A stretch of 64,000 bases of DNA from Rhodococcus opacus B4 (GCF_000010805.1 NC_012522.1:3658001-3722000); one strand, 5' to 3'. Counted from the stretch's first letter, positions 38,263 to 48,068 are shown. Numbers and translations: made by a program. The notes: a model not told the origin generated them from the sequence alone.

Positions 38263-40335
38263 TCAGTTGGTGTTCGAGGAGTGGAGGACGATGCGCGCGT
38301 CGAGCCCGAGGGCTTGCTTCGGGGTGACGAGCAGCGGGTTGATCTCGAGTTCCGCGATCTCGGGGTGCGCGGTGGCCACGGCCGTGATCGCGGCGACGGC
38401 GTCGGCAGCGGCGTCGATGTCGATCGGCGGCCGGCCGCGCACCCCCCTGAGCAGGGCGGACGCCCGCAGGCTGTCGAGGAGGCCGCGGGCGGTCTCCGCG
38501 TCGACCGGGGCCAGCGCGAACGCGACATCGGCGAGCACCTCGGTGAAGATGCCGCCGAGGCCCACCATCGCCACGGGACCGAACCGCGGATCGGTCTGGA
38601 CGCCGACAATGAGTTCGACCCCCTCACTGAGGTCGGCCATCGCCTCGACGCAGTAGGCCGAAGCTCCGAGCGCGGCGTCCATGCGCGTGAACGCGTCGGC
38701 GAGTTGTTCCGCCGACCCCAAACCGAGGGCGACGCCACCGGAGTCGGACTTGTGCAGCAGGCCCATCGCTTTGAGGACCACCGGGAATCCGACGGTTTCG
38801 GCGGCCGCCACCGCCTCCGCACAATTCTGCACCAGACGTGCCGCGGGGAAGTCGACGCCGGCGTCGCGGAAGAGTTCGCGGGAATCCCAGTACGCGTCGC
38901 TGGTGACCGGCTCGGACGGCACGCTGTCCGTGCCCGCCTGATGTTGCGGCGCAGCGATTTCGGCGAGGACGCCGAGTGCGCCGGCCGCGTCCTCCACGGC
39001 GCGGAAGACCGGGACCCCGCTGTCGGCGAGCACCCGCGCCGCGGCGCTGTCGGGATGCATCGTGTGCACGACGACCGGTTTGCCGTGGGCGCGGGCCGTT
39101 TCCGCCATCGCGCGCGCGGTCTCGACCTCCTTGCGCGCCAGATTTTCGCCGTAACTACCGTAGCCGCCGAAATATCCGGTGAGAAGGACGGAATCGACCG
39201 CCGGACTCTGCAGGACGGTGTCGAGAACCGAGGCGAACGAGGTGATGTCCTGTTCCCCGGCGCCCGCGAGGTCGATCGGATTGGTCACTCCGGCGGACGG
39301 CGGCAGCAGGTCGCGCAGTGCGCCGCTGATGTCGGCGGGGAACTCCGGAACCGTGAGTCCGGCCGCCTCCACCACGTCGGACGCGACGCCCGCGTGCCCG
39401 CCGCCGTCGGCGACGACACCGACCCGGCGCACCTCCGCGGGTCCGTACCCGAGGAGTGTCGCGGCGACGTCCGCGAGTTGCCGGGGACTCGACACCCGGT
39501 ACACCCCGGCCGCGCGGCAGGCCGCGTCGATGACCGCGCTGTCGGACGTCAGCGAACCCGTGTGGGACTGCGCCCCGCGGATGGAGGCCTCACTGCCACC
39601 GACCGTCAGCAGCAGCACCGGCTTCCCGGCCCGGGATGCCCGGGCGGCGGCGTCGACGAACGCCCGCCCGTCACCGAAGTCCTCGCAGTACACGGCGATG
39701 AGTTCGGTGTCGTCGTGCTCGACGCACGACCGGATGAGGTCGGCGGCGCCGAGATCCGCCTGGTTCCCCAGCGAGGCGAACCGGGAGAACCCGTGTCCGC
39801 GGGCCTCGAGGAACTGACTCAGTTCGAGTGCCATGTTGCCGCTCTGGGAGAGCAGCGCGATGCGCCCGGCGGGCAGCGGGTTCGAGGCCAGCGTCAGCGC
39901 GGTGCCCGAATCCAGCACTCCCAGGCAGTTCGGCCCGAGGAGGACGGCTCCGGCCTCCCGCACCCGCGCCACGACCCGATCCTGGACCGCCTTTCCGGCA
40001 GCGCCGAGTTCGGCGAAGCCGGCGGTGACACCGACGATGGCGGTGGCACCCGCCGCGAGGGCGTCGTCGACGGCCTCCTCGAAACCCTGTGCCGGAACGG
40101 TGATGACGACCAGATCGACCCGTTCGTCGAGTTCCGACAGGCTTTTCAGGGAGGGGTGACCCAGGATGCGCTCGCCGCGCCGGTTGACGAGATGGACCGC
40201 ACGGGTGCCCTTCATGCGCAGAGCCTGGACGCTGATCCAGTTTCCGTACTTGGTTTCGTCGTTGCTCGCGCCGAGGACGGCGACCGAACGCGGATCGAAC
40301 AGTGCCGTGAGGTCGCGGTCGACGGTCGTGCTCAT
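38263..40335 (-). CDS. NDP-forming acyl-CoA synthetase
   Basis: 690 residues from the ATG at 40335; the longer frame to 41037 lies over the SDR gene and is rejected. Domains in order: CoA-binding Rossmann (F-D-P-R-S-V-A-V-L-G-A-S near residue 12), succinyl-CoA-ligase-like parts with the phosphohistidine segment Q-S-H-T-G-S-L, and a C-terminal ATP-grasp domain (V-L-K-A-M-G-L-L-H-K-S-D-S-G-G-V). This architecture makes acyl-CoA with release of ADP. It would activate the acid entering the cluster. Its start overlaps the SDR stop (ATGA). Confidence 0.9.
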   Translation of the reverse strand: MSTTVDRDLTALFDPRSVAVLGASNDETKYGNWISVQALRMKGTRAVHLVNRRGERILGHPSLKSLSELDERVDLVVITVPAQGFEEAVDDALAAGATAIVGVTAGFAELGAAGKAVQDRVVARVREAGAVLLGPNCLGVLDSGTALTLASNPLPAGRIALLSQSGNMALELSQFLEARGHGFSRFASLGNQADLGAADLIRSCVEHDDTELIAVYCEDFGDGRAFVDAAARASRAGKPVLLLTVGGSEASIRGAQSHTGSLTSDSAVIDAACRAAGVYRVSSPRQLADVAATLLGYGPAEVRRVGVVADGGGHAGVASDVVEAAGLTVPEFPADISGALRDLLPPSAGVTNPIDLAGAGEQDITSFASVLDTVLQSPAVDSVLLTGYFGGYGSYGENLARKEVETARAMAETARAHGKPVVVHTMHPDSAAARVLADSGVPVFRAVEDAAGALGVLAEIAAPQHQAGTDSVPSEPVTSDAYWDSRELFRDAGVDFPAARLVQNCAEAVAAAETVGFPVVLKAMGLLHKSDSGGVALGLGSAEQLADAFTRMDAALGASAYCVEAMADLSEGVELIVGVQTDPRFGPVAMVGLGGIFTEVLADVAFALAPVDAETARGLLDSLRASALLRGVRGRPPIDIDAAADAVAAITAVATAHPEIAELEINPLLVTPKQALGLDARIVLHSSNTN

Positions 40336-41165
40336 TCCGCCACCTCGACCATCGGTGCGGGATGGCCCGTGCCCCAGGCGTCGGCGCCGCCGTCGATCAC
40401 CAGTGTGGTTCCGGTGACGTAACTTCCGGCCGGCGACGCGAGGAATGTGACGACCCCGGACACGTCCTCGGCCGTGCCCAGGCGTCCGAGCGGCACCGCG
40501 GACGTCCATTGCGCGCGGGCCTCTTCCGTGTAGTTCTCCTCCATGCCCTCCGTCGCGATGGTGCCGGGGGCGATGCAGATCGACCGGATTCCGTACCGGC
40601 TCCACTCCAGCGACAGTCCCGACGCCAGGTTTTCGAGGGCCGCGCGCGCCGAGGTGGCGTGGACCATCGAAGCGATTCCGCGGCGCGGGGAGAACGCCAT
40701 GAAGAAGATGCACCCCGACCGCTGCGGAATCATCGCGCGGACGGCGACCTCCCGGGTGACGGCCCAGGTGGCGTCGACGGCGAGGCGGTGGACGGCGCGC
40801 CACCCCTTGCTCGTGATGTCCTCGGCGGGCGCCGCGAACTGGCCGCCGGCGTTGTTGACCAGGACGTCGATGCGGCCGAACCGCTCCAGGGCCCGATCGA
40901 CCAGGGCGGTCACCTGCTCTTCTTCGCGAATGTCCGCGGGCACGGCGAGCGCCCGTGCGCCCAGTGCCTCGATGTCCGCGACGGTCTTCTCGAGGGGCTC
41001 GGGCCTGCGGCCGCTGATGACGACGTCGGCTCCACACCGCGCCATGTCCAGTGCGATCGCGCGCCCGATCCCGGTGCCTCCACCGGTGATCAGTGCCACC
41101 CGCCCGCGATGGACGTCGGGGCGCAGCACCTGCCCGGCGCCTCCACCTGGGTTCTCACATTCCAT
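40332..41165 (-). CDS. SDR oxidoreductase, 2,4-dienoyl-CoA-reductase-like
   Basis: 277 residues. T-G-G-G-T-G-I-G near residue 27 and V-N-N-A-G-G near residue 107 are typical. The catalytic Y-x-x-x-K is absent: the segment reads M-V-H-A-T-S-A-R, the form seen in peroxisomal-type dienoyl-CoA reductases, which use other residues. That supports a role on an unsaturated acyl-CoA and fits the neighbours. It is the first gene of the minus-strand cluster, just after a TetR-type operator. Start at 41165. Confidence 0.86.
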   Translation of the reverse strand: MECENPGGGAGQVLRPDVHRGRVALITGGGTGIGRAIALDMARCGADVVISGRRPEPLEKTVADIEALGARALAVPADIREEEQVTALVDRALERFGRIDVLVNNAGGQFAAPAEDITSKGWRAVHRLAVDATWAVTREVAVRAMIPQRSGCIFFMAFSPRRGIASMVHATSARAALENLASGLSLEWSRYGIRSICIAPGTIATEGMEENYTEEARAQWTSAVPLGRLGTAEDVSGVVTFLASPAGSYVTGTTLVIDGGADAWGTGHPAPMVEVAE

Positions 41166-41210
41166 CGAGTGTTCGCCTCTCGTCGCTGCCGTTCAATCAT
41201 TCGGGGTCTG

Positions 41211-41224
41211 ACTGATGCATCAGT
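41211..41224. promoter_or_regulatory. TetR-type operator ACTGATGCATCAGT
   Basis: Perfect 14-bp palindrome, 46 bp before the SDR start. The same arms recur at 41376-41389 in front of the divergent tetR gene. Together they mark the control sites of the acyl-CoA cluster and of the regulator itself. Confidence 0.82.
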
Positions 41225-41375
41225 TATACCGTGACCGGGACCACAGATGTCAAGGGTCGACCAGAGAATGATTCCGAGTCGGCGCGCCCCGCTGCAGGCC
41301 TGTAATACCTTGAACTGGGGTTATGCGTCGAACGTTCGGTCGCCGATCGATTCCGCGCGAGGCGTTCCGCGTCTG

Positions 41376-41389
41376 ACTGATGCGTCAGT
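41376..41389. promoter_or_regulatory. Second TetR-type operator ACTGATGCGTCAGT
   Basis: Arms ACTGA and TCAGT identical to the first site, differing in one central base. A degraded third copy (TGATGGGTCAGT) ends near 41416, close to the tetR start, so autoregulation is likely. Confidence 0.8.
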
Positions 41390-41440
41390 TTGGGGTGTAT
41401 GATTTGATGGGTCAGTCAGATGACTACCGAAGGAGGGGCC

Positions 41441-42049
41441 GTGACCGCTCAACTCACCGAGGACGCGCGACGAACGGCGATCCTCGATGCCGCAGCTCAG
41501 CTGATTGCCGAGCGCGGATACCACTCGGTCCGCATCTCCGACATCGCACAGGTGGTCGGCACCAGCACCGGGGCGGTGCACTACTACTTCCCCGGCAAGA
41601 GCGACGTCCTGACCGCGGCCCTCCGCCACGCCATCGACAACGCCTTCGACCGGCAGAGCCGCGAACTCAAGGCGATCGACAACGCCCACGAACGGCTGCT
41701 CCGCCTGATCGACATGCAGCTGCCCCGGGTCGGGCCGCTGCGCGACGAGTGGTCCATCTGGTTGCAGTTCTGGGCCGAGGCGACGCTCCGGCCCGAACTC
41801 CGTCCCTTCCACAACACGTACTACGCGCGCTGGCACGAGACCGTCGTCAAGATCGTCCGGCGCGGGCAACGACAGGACATCTTCCGCACCGACGTCGACC
41901 CGGAGACGATCGCGCAGCGGCTGACCGCGCTCACCGACGGGACCGCCATCCAGGTCCTCACCGGCGCACCGAACATGACCGTCGCCGCGATGAAAGAGGT
42001 ACTCGTGCAGTTCGTCCACGACGAACTCGTCGCGCCGCGCAAATGGTGA
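41441..42049 (+). CDS. TetR-family repressor of the acyl-CoA cluster
   Basis: 202 residues from the GTG at 41441, which has GGAGGGG immediately upstream; an ATG at 41420 has no ribosome site and would put that site inside the coding region. The helix-turn-helix is A-A-Q-L-I-A-E-R-G-Y-H-S-V-R-I-S-D-I-A, then T-S-T-G-A-V-H-Y-Y-F. The C-terminal half is a typical ligand domain with W-L-Q-F-W-A-E-A. It is divergent from the cluster, with two identical-arm operators between them; acyl-CoA as inducer is inferred. Confidence 0.9.
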   Translation: MTAQLTEDARRTAILDAAAQLIAERGYHSVRISDIAQVVGTSTGAVHYYFPGKSDVLTAALRHAIDNAFDRQSRELKAIDNAHERLLRLIDMQLPRVGPLRDEWSIWLQFWAEATLRPELRPFHNTYYARWHETVVKIVRRGQRQDIFRTDVDPETIAQRLTALTDGTAIQVLTGAPNMTVAAMKEVLVQFVHDELVAPRKW

Positions 42050-42085
42050 CCCGGCCTTCGCGGGCCGCCCGGCGCGTTCGGGCCG

Positions 42086-42997
42086 ATGGTCGCTAGCTCC
42101 ACGGAACGGCGGACGCGCGGTGGCAGTGCGGTCGCCTGGGGATGCGGTGCGGCCTCCGCGATCGCCTACGGACTCACGCCGACGTTCGCCGCGATCGGAT
42201 ACGCCGGCGGCGTGTCACCGGCCGTCCTCGTCTGCCTCCGCAGCCTGGTCGGTGCCGCACTGCTGTTTCTTCTCGCCTGGTCCACCGGAAGATTGAAGGG
42301 CGTCACCTGGAAGTCCGCTGTCGGACTGTGCTGCGTCTGCGGCCCACTGTTCGGCATCCAGTTGCTGTGTTTCTTCGCGGCAGTCCGAGTCACCGGCGCC
42401 CAGATCGCGGTCGTGATCGTCCACATCTACCCGCTGTTCGTGATGGCACTCGTGTGGGTGGTCGCCCGGAACCGGATCCACCGCGGTCAGCTGATGCTGG
42501 CCGTCGCGATGTCCGGCGGCATCGCACTCGTCGCGGGCGCGGGCACCTCCGCCGTCGCCCTGAACGGGGCGGTACTCGCCCTCCTCAGCGCAGGGGGATA
42601 CGCGCTGTACCTGGTGGTCGGGGAACGGTGGATCCACCAGGTCAGCCCTGTCGCCGCCGGCGCGCTGGCATCACTCGGCGCCGGAATCACCACCGGCACA
42701 ATCGCTCTCGTCGACGGCCAGCCGTGGACGTTCGAACCCAGCGGGTGGGGATCCATCCTGTTCCAGGGACTTCTCCTGATGCCCATCGGAATCGGCTGCT
42801 CCTTCATCGCCGTGCGCGCACTCGGATCGACGTCCGTCGCCCTCCTCGGACTGCTCGAACCGGTGGTCGGGGTGCTCGCCGCACAGGTCCTGCTGGGCGA
42901 GCAGCTGTCCCCGCCGCAGTGGGCGGGGATGGCCGTCGTCCTCCTCGCCTCCGCGGCCCTGCCCCTCGTGCGCTCCGCGCCCGTGCGTACTTATTAA
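42086..42997 (+). CDS. EamA/DMT-family transporter
   Basis: 303 residues with ten hydrophobic segments in two EamA repeats. E-P-V-V-G-V-L-A-A near residue 258 is the usual signature in the last third. Members export amino acids or metabolites. It lies 36 bp after tetR. Its last codons and stop are formed by the left arm of the dispersed palindrome, and it converges on the aldolase gene. Substrate unknown. Confidence 0.82.
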   Translation: MVASSTERRTRGGSAVAWGCGAASAIAYGLTPTFAAIGYAGGVSPAVLVCLRSLVGAALLFLLAWSTGRLKGVTWKSAVGLCCVCGPLFGIQLLCFFAAVRVTGAQIAVVIVHIYPLFVMALVWVVARNRIHRGQLMLAVAMSGGIALVAGAGTSAVALNGAVLALLSAGGYALYLVVGERWIHQVSPVAAGALASLGAGITTGTIALVDGQPWTFEPSGWGSILFQGLLLMPIGIGCSFIAVRALGSTSVALLGLLEPVVGVLAAQVLLGEQLSPPQWAGMAVVLLASAALPLVRSAPVRTY

Positions 42998-43022
42998 CCG
43001 CCCGTGGTTAATAAGTACTCAC
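42983..43022. repeat. Dispersed palindrome, copy 2, between convergent genes
   Basis: Arms of 17 nt at 42983-42999 and 43006-43022 (one mismatch) around a 6-nt loop. Compared with copy 1 at 26628, the arm base after GTACTT changes from G to A while its partner changes from C to T, keeping the pair. The stop codons of both converging genes lie inside the arms, so the element also encodes their last residues. Probable bidirectional terminator. Confidence 0.9.
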
Positions 43023-44030
43023 GGGGCCGGAGGCCACCAAATCGAGGGCGATATCGGTGATCATGTCTTCCTGCCCGCCGACGAGGCCGCGCTTGCCGAC
43101 TTCCTGGAGGATGGTGCGGACGTCGATGCCGTAGTTCTTCGAGGCGGTTTCGGCGTGCCGGAGGAAGCTGGAGTAGACGCCCGCGTAGCCGAGGGTGAGG
43201 GTTTCCCGGTCGACGCGCACCGGCCGGTCCTGCAGCGGCCGGACGAGGTCGTCGGCGGCGTCCTGCAGTGCGAACAGGTCGGATCCGTGCTGCCAGTCGT
43301 GGAGGTTGGCGACGGCGATGAACGCCTCGATCGGGCAGTTGCCTGCGCCGGCGCCGTGCCCGGCGAGGGAGGCGTCGACGCGGGTGACCCCTTCTTCGAC
43401 GGCGACGACACTGTTCGCGACGGACAGCGACAGGTTCTCGTGGGCGTGGATTCCGATCTGGGTGCCCGGGTCGAGGATGTCGCGGTAGGCCCGGACCCGG
43501 TCGCGGACACCGTTCATGGTGAGCCGGCCGCCGGAGTCGGTGACGTACACGCAGTGCGCCCCATACGATTCCATCAGCTTCGCCTGCTCGGCGAGGTTCT
43601 CGGCGGGGGTCATGTGGCTCATCATCAGGAACCCGGAGACGTCCATGCCGAGTTCGCGGGCCTTGGCGATGTGCTGGGCGGAGACGTCGGCCTCGGTGCA
43701 GTGGGTGGCGATCCGGATGGAGCGGACCCCGAGCTTGTGGGCCTGTTCGAGTTCGGCGATGGTGCCGATACCGGGCAGCAGCAGGGTGGTGAGCGTCGCG
43801 TGGGTGAGGTTGTCGGCGGCGGCCTCGATCCATTCCCAGTCGGTGTTGCTGCCGGGTCCGTAGTTGAGGGAGCCGCCGGCGAGGCCGTCGCCGTGGGCGA
43901 CCTCGATGGCGTCGACCCCGGCGGCGTCGAGGGCGGCGACGATGGTGCCGACGTCGTCGGGGGTGATGCGGTGCCGGACGGCGTGCATGCCGTCGCGGAG
44001 GGTGACGTCCTGGATGTAGAGCTTGGTCAT
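43008..44030 (-). CDS. mhpE: 4-hydroxy-2-oxovalerate aldolase
   Basis: 340 residues. [13 protein letters not shown] near residue 10 and [14 protein letters not shown] near residue 195 are the metal and substrate signatures of the DmpG/MhpE/HsaF aldolases, which split 4-hydroxy-2-oxoacids to pyruvate and an aldehyde. The aldehyde is channelled to the partner dehydrogenase, whose stop overlaps this start (ATGA). Last gene of a three-gene lower meta-cleavage operon; its stop lies in the palindrome. Confidence 0.95.
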
Positions 44031-44992
44031 GGTGCGACCTCCGCGGGGATCGTGTTCTGAATGCGTCGGGCGATGGATTCCGCGGTGCGCAGGGCGGCGG
44101 AGGTCATGATGTCGAGGTTGCCGGCGTAGGCGGGCAGGTAGTGGGCGGCGCCCTCGACCTCGAGGAACACCGACACCTTGGTGGTGACCGGGCCGGTGCC
44201 GTCGGGGAGCAGGGTGTGGACGGGTTCTCCGTCGGGGATGGCGGTGAACTGGACGTCCTGCTTGAGCCGGTAGCCGGGGACGTACTCGGCGACGCGCGCG
44301 GCCATGCCGGTGATCGAGGCACGGATGGCGTCGTGGTCGGCGTCACCGATCAGGGCGAGGACGGTGTCGCGCATCAGCAGGGGTGGTTCGGCGGGATTGA
44401 GGACGATGATCGCCTTGCCGCGGGCCGCGCCGCCGACCTGTTCGATGGCGTGCGAGGTGGTTTCGGTGAATTCGTCGATGTTCGCGCGGGTGCCGGGACC
44501 GGCCGACTTCGAAGCAATGGACGCGACGATCTCGGCGTAGGCGACGGGGGTGACGGCGGAGATGGCCGCGACCATCGGGATGGTGGCCTGACCGCCGCAG
44601 GTGACCATGTTGACGTTGTCGACGTCGCCGTCGAGGTGCTGCTCGAGGTTGACCGGCGGCACCACGTAGGGGCCGATCGAGGCGGGGGTGAGGTCGACCA
44701 GCTTCTTGCCGTAGGGGGCGAGGGCGGCGGCGTTGGACCGATGAGCCCCGGCGGAGGTGGCGTCGAAGACGATGTCGATGGCGGCGAAGTTGTCGAGGCC
44801 GATCAGGCCCTGGACGCCGTCGGCCGTGGTCGGGACGTTCAGCCGGGCGGCGCGGGCGAGGCCGTCGGAGTTCGGGTCGATGCCGACCATCGCGCCCATC
44901 TCGAGGATGTCGGAGTTGCGCAGGACCTTGATCATCAGGTCGGTGCCGATGTTGCCGGATCCGATGATCGCGACATTGATCTTGTCGGTCAT
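44027..44992 (-). CDS. mhpF: Acylating acetaldehyde dehydrogenase
   Basis: 321 residues from the ATG at 44992 (the frame running up to 46333 is spurious). [14 protein letters not shown] near residue 7 binds NAD, and M-V-T-C-G-G-Q-A-T near residue 130 holds the catalytic Cys. It turns acetaldehyde (or propanal) and CoA into acyl-CoA within a complex with the aldolase. Four-base overlaps on both sides show tight coupling to hydratase and aldolase. Confidence 0.95.
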
Positions 44993-45804
44993 GAGTGGGT
45001 GCCCTTCGAGAAGGTGGCGGTGACGGTGCCGAGCGTGGACAGTTCGGCGCGGACGGTGGTGCCGGGTGGGGTGGGAACCATGGGGCCGAGGGCGCCGGAC
45101 AGGATGACCTGCCCGGCGCGGAGCGGCTGCCCGTAGTCGCGGGCGGTGCGGGCAAGCCAGGCCAGGGCCTGCAGCGGGTCGCCGAGGCAGGCGGCGCCGG
45201 TGCCCTCGGAGACCAGCGCGTCGTCGGCATACAGCTGCATCGCCACGTCGCGGGGCTCGAATTCGTCGAGGGTGAACCAGTTCTCGCCGAGGACGTACAA
45301 CCCGGAGGAGCCGTTGTCGGCGACGGTGTCGGTGATGGTGATGTCCCAGTCGGCGATGCGGGAGTCGACGATCTCCAACGCGGCGGCGGCGCGGGCGACG
45401 GCGGCACGGATCTGGGCGTCGTCGAGGTCGCCGTCGATCAGGTCGGCGCCGAGTACGAACGCGATCTCGGCCTCGGCCTTCGGCTGCAGCAGCCGGTCGC
45501 TGGGCACCTCGGGCAGGCCGGTGACGTCCATGTCGGCGAACAGGACTCCGAAGTCCGGTTGGTCGACCCCCAACTGCTGCTGCACGGCGGGGGAGGTGAG
45601 CCCGATCTTGCGGCCGGTGATGGTGCCGCCGGCGGCGACACGCTGGTCGGTCAACCGCTGCTGGACGGCGTAGGCGGCGGCGATGTCGTCGGTGCCGAGC
45701 AGATCCCGGACCGGCGGACAGGGTGTTGCGGTCGCGGCCGCCAGGCGCTCGACGGCGGCCAGGACCGACGAATTCGGCAGGGCTTCGGACGTGGTGGTTG
45801 GCAT
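44989..45804 (-). CDS. mhpD: 2-keto-4-pentenoate hydratase of the lower meta pathway
   Basis: 271 residues from the ATG at 45804, which has GAGG at proper distance; a start at 45816 is less likely. The family core G-R-K-I-G-L-T-S near residue 61, A-E-I-A-F-V-L near residue 108 and [10 protein letters not shown] are clear. It hydrates 2-hydroxypenta-2,4-dienoate to 4-hydroxy-2-oxovalerate for the aldolase. It is first in the operon, divergent from an IclR regulator. No extradiol dioxygenase or ring-cleavage hydrolase lies nearby, so the upper pathway is elsewhere. Confidence 0.93.
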
Positions 45805-45898
45805 CGATGACCTCACGGTGTGCTTTCGCTTGTGCTGGAGTGGACGCTGCGCGCCTGGTTGCTTGTACTGTGCCGGGCCCGATGGCGATACTCAACGC

Positions 45899-46693
45899 AT
45901 GAGTCCCGTAGAACGGAACACTTCGGAGGTCGGTGACGAGCCGACGTCGGTGGTCCGGCGGATGTCGGATCTGCTCGCCGCGTTCGGTCCCACCGATACG
46001 ACGCTGGGTGTCAACGAGTTGACCCGGCGCACCGGAATCCCGAAGGCGACGGTGTCGCGGTTGGTGAAGGAGATGGAAGGCGTCGGGTTTCTCGAGCGCA
46101 GCGGCGTCAAGGTCGGGCTCGGACTGCGACTGTTCGAACTCGGGGAACGGGCGTCGCGGCGACGTTCGGTCCGTGAGGTGGCGCTGCCATTCCTCGCCGA
46201 CCTGCGGGAGGCGACGCGGCAGACGGTGCATCTGGCGATCCTCGACGGGGCCGAGGTGGTGTACGTCGAGATCCTTCCCGGGCGGGATGCGCCGTGGCTG
46301 CCGTCCGGCGTGGGTGGCCGTCTCCCCGCACATGCGACGGGGGTGGGTAAGGCCCTGCTCGCGGGATCACCACCTGCGGCGTTCGAGGCCGTGGTCGCGG
46401 CTGGGCTGTCGCGGGTCGGCCCGCGCACCATCACCGCGCCCGGCGCGCTGGTGCGGCAGTTGCGGCGGATCGCGTCGACCGGCATTGCGTACGAGCACGA
46501 GGAGTCGGCGCCCGGCGTCGCGTGTGTGGCCAGTGCCGTCCGCGTCGACGACGGTCCGCCGGTGGCCGCCGTCTCGGCGTCGGGATGGATCGGCAAGGTC
46601 GACATCCGGCGCGTCGGGCCCGCCGTCCACACCACCGCGCTGAGCATCACCCGTGCGCTCACCGAGATCGGGGACCGCGGTAGCGGTCGGTGA
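45899..46693 (+). CDS. IclR-family regulator of the lower meta operon
   Basis: 264 residues from the ATG at 45899; an upstream frame from 45683 lies over the hydratase gene. The winged helix [20 protein letters not shown] is at residues 40-60; the effector domain has [10 protein letters not shown] near residue 145 and a Y-x-x-x-x-E-E. Divergent from the hydratase operon with 94 bp between starts, so it probably controls it, as IclR proteins do in many aromatic pathways. Confidence 0.88.
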
Positions 46694-46707
46694 TCTCGGC
46701 GCTGGAA

Positions 46708-47337
46708 TCAGTTGGCCAGTCGCTCCAGGATCGCGCCCATGGCCGCGTCGGCGTTGTCGCCGTCGAAGATGTTCTGCGCGTGGTCGGAGCCGGGCAGGAG
46801 GACCACGTCATTGTTCTGGCCTGGTGAGCTGTCGGCGAGTTGCTGCGACACGTTGGCGACGGGCTCGTCCTCGCTGGCGATGAACAGCTTGGGCTCGTCG
46901 CCGAGACCGTCGACGAACTTGTTGGGGGAGAGCAGCACCAGCTGGTGGGGGAGTCCGGGTTGCTGCGAGGCCAGTTGCAGGATCGCGTCGGCGCCCGCGC
47001 TTCCGCCCATCAGCGCGACGTCGGCATGCCCGTCGGCGTGGAGTTTCGCGACGGCGGCCGCGATCGACTCCGGAGCGATGTTCTCCACGGCGATGACGGT
47101 GGCGCCCTGGTCGGCGATCGCCGTGGCCTGATTCTCCCAGCTCGCGGCGTCGAAGACGGCACCGTGGGCCAGGATCACCCCGTACTCGCCGTCGCCCCAC
47201 TGCAGGGCGTCGCCGCCGCCGACCTCGATCTCGGTGCCGGTGGTGTCATCACCCGTCGACGGCGGGTCGTCATTGCCGGAGCAGCCCGCCACGACGACGG
47301 CGAGCAGCACCGAGAGCAGGACGAGTAGGGCCCTCAT
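46708..47337 (-). CDS. Lipoprotein alpha/beta-hydrolase
   Basis: 209 residues. The lipobox V-V-A-G-C is at residues 15-19. The fold is a small serine hydrolase: H-G-A near residue 58, nucleophile elbow G-G-S-A-G-A-D, and a C-terminal G-S-D-H-A-Q. A linker rich in Asp and Thr joins the anchor to the enzyme. It likely acts on an ester or peptide outside the membrane; substrate unknown. It converges on the IclR gene. Confidence 0.78.
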   Translation of the reverse strand: MRALLVLLSVLLAVVVAGCSGNDDPPSTGDDTTGTEIEVGGGDALQWGDGEYGVILAHGAVFDAASWENQATAIADQGATVIAVENIAPESIAAAVAKLHADGHADVALMGGSAGADAILQLASQQPGLPHQLVLLSPNKFVDGLGDEPKLFIASEDEPVANVSQQLADSSPGQNNDVVLLPGSDHAQNIFDGDNADAAMGAILERLAN

Positions 47338-47366
47338 CCCTCAACCATATCGGAGTGCGCCGCGGG

Positions 47367-48068
47367 TCACTTTCGCCAGAACAGGTGGTGGGTGACGCCG
47401 CTCGGGCTGGGCACGACGTCGCAGTGAAATCGGTCGAAGAGCTCGTCCGGAGTTTCCCACAGTCGCGCCCCGGACCCGAGGTCGATCGGCGAGACCACCA
47501 CGTGCAGGGTGTCGACGAGGTCGGCGTCGAGGAACTCCCGGATGGTGGTGGCCCCTCCGCCGAGCCGGACATCCTTCCCCTGCGCCGCCTCCCGCGCCTG
47601 CGCGAGGACCGTGGCCGGATCGGTGTCGACGAAGTGGAACGTGGTGTCGGAGAGCGTGAACGACGGACGGACGTGGTGGGTCAGCACGAATACCGGGGTG
47701 TGGAACGGGGGTTCGTCGCCCCACCAGCCGCGCCACTCGTGGTCCTCCCAGGGCCCGCGTTGCGGCCCGAACTTGTTCCGGCCCATGATCTCGGCGCCGA
47801 TGTTGCGGTCGTAGTCGCGGATCAAGTAATCGTCGAGTCCCCGGCTCCCGCCGGGACCGGTGCGCATGTGCCAACTCGCCGTGGCACCCGCCCAGGCGAA
47901 CAGGACACCCGGGTCGGCGTGACCGAACGGCCTCTCGCGGCTCTGGCCGTCACCGGCACCGAAGCCGTCACGCGACACATTGAAGTTCTGGACTCTCAGC
48001 AGCTGACTCGAGGCTCCTCCTGCCGTCTCGACGATGGTAACGACGAGGAGACGCCGAGGGCGGGACAA
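47367..48068 (-). CDS. Dihydrofolate-reductase-like (RibD C-terminal) protein, start uncertain
   Basis: About 200-233 residues. The family opening V-Q-N-F-N-V-S-R-D-G-F-G and later M-G-R-N-K-F, G-x-x-P-F-H-T-P-V-F-V-L-T-H-H and D-V-R-L-G-G-G-A-T-T-I-R-E-F define the YwjB/RibD-like reductases. A strong AGGAGGA at 48015-48021 precedes the family start, yet no ATG or GTG follows at normal distance; only CTG codons (48002, 47999) or a TTG at 48068 are available. The gene may use a rare start or be recently damaged. Function likely NADPH-dependent reduction. Confidence 0.72.
   Translation of the reverse strand: MSRPRRLLVVTIVETAGGASSQLLRVQNFNVSRDGFGAGDGQSRERPFGHADPGVLFAWAGATASWHMRTGPGGSRGLDDYLIRDYDRNIGAEIMGRNKFGPQRGPWEDHEWRGWWGDEPPFHTPVFVLTHHVRPSFTLSDTTFHFVDTDPATVLAQAREAAQGKDVRLGGGATTIREFLDADLVDTLHVVVSPIDLGSGARLWETPDELFDRFHCDVVPSPSGVTHHLFWRK

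Noticed and set aside
37978..40422. Plus-strand frame of 814 codons opposite the CoA ligase
   Set aside because: Antisense to two well-supported enzymes and low in complexity; a typical high-GC mirror frame.
41420..41440. ATG at 41420 as the tetR start
   Set aside because: It lacks a ribosome site, while a strong GGAGGGG lies just before the GTG at 41441.
44993..46333. Upstream extension of the acetaldehyde dehydrogenase frame
   Set aside because: It overlaps the hydratase and IclR genes; the ATG at 44992 begins the known N-terminus.
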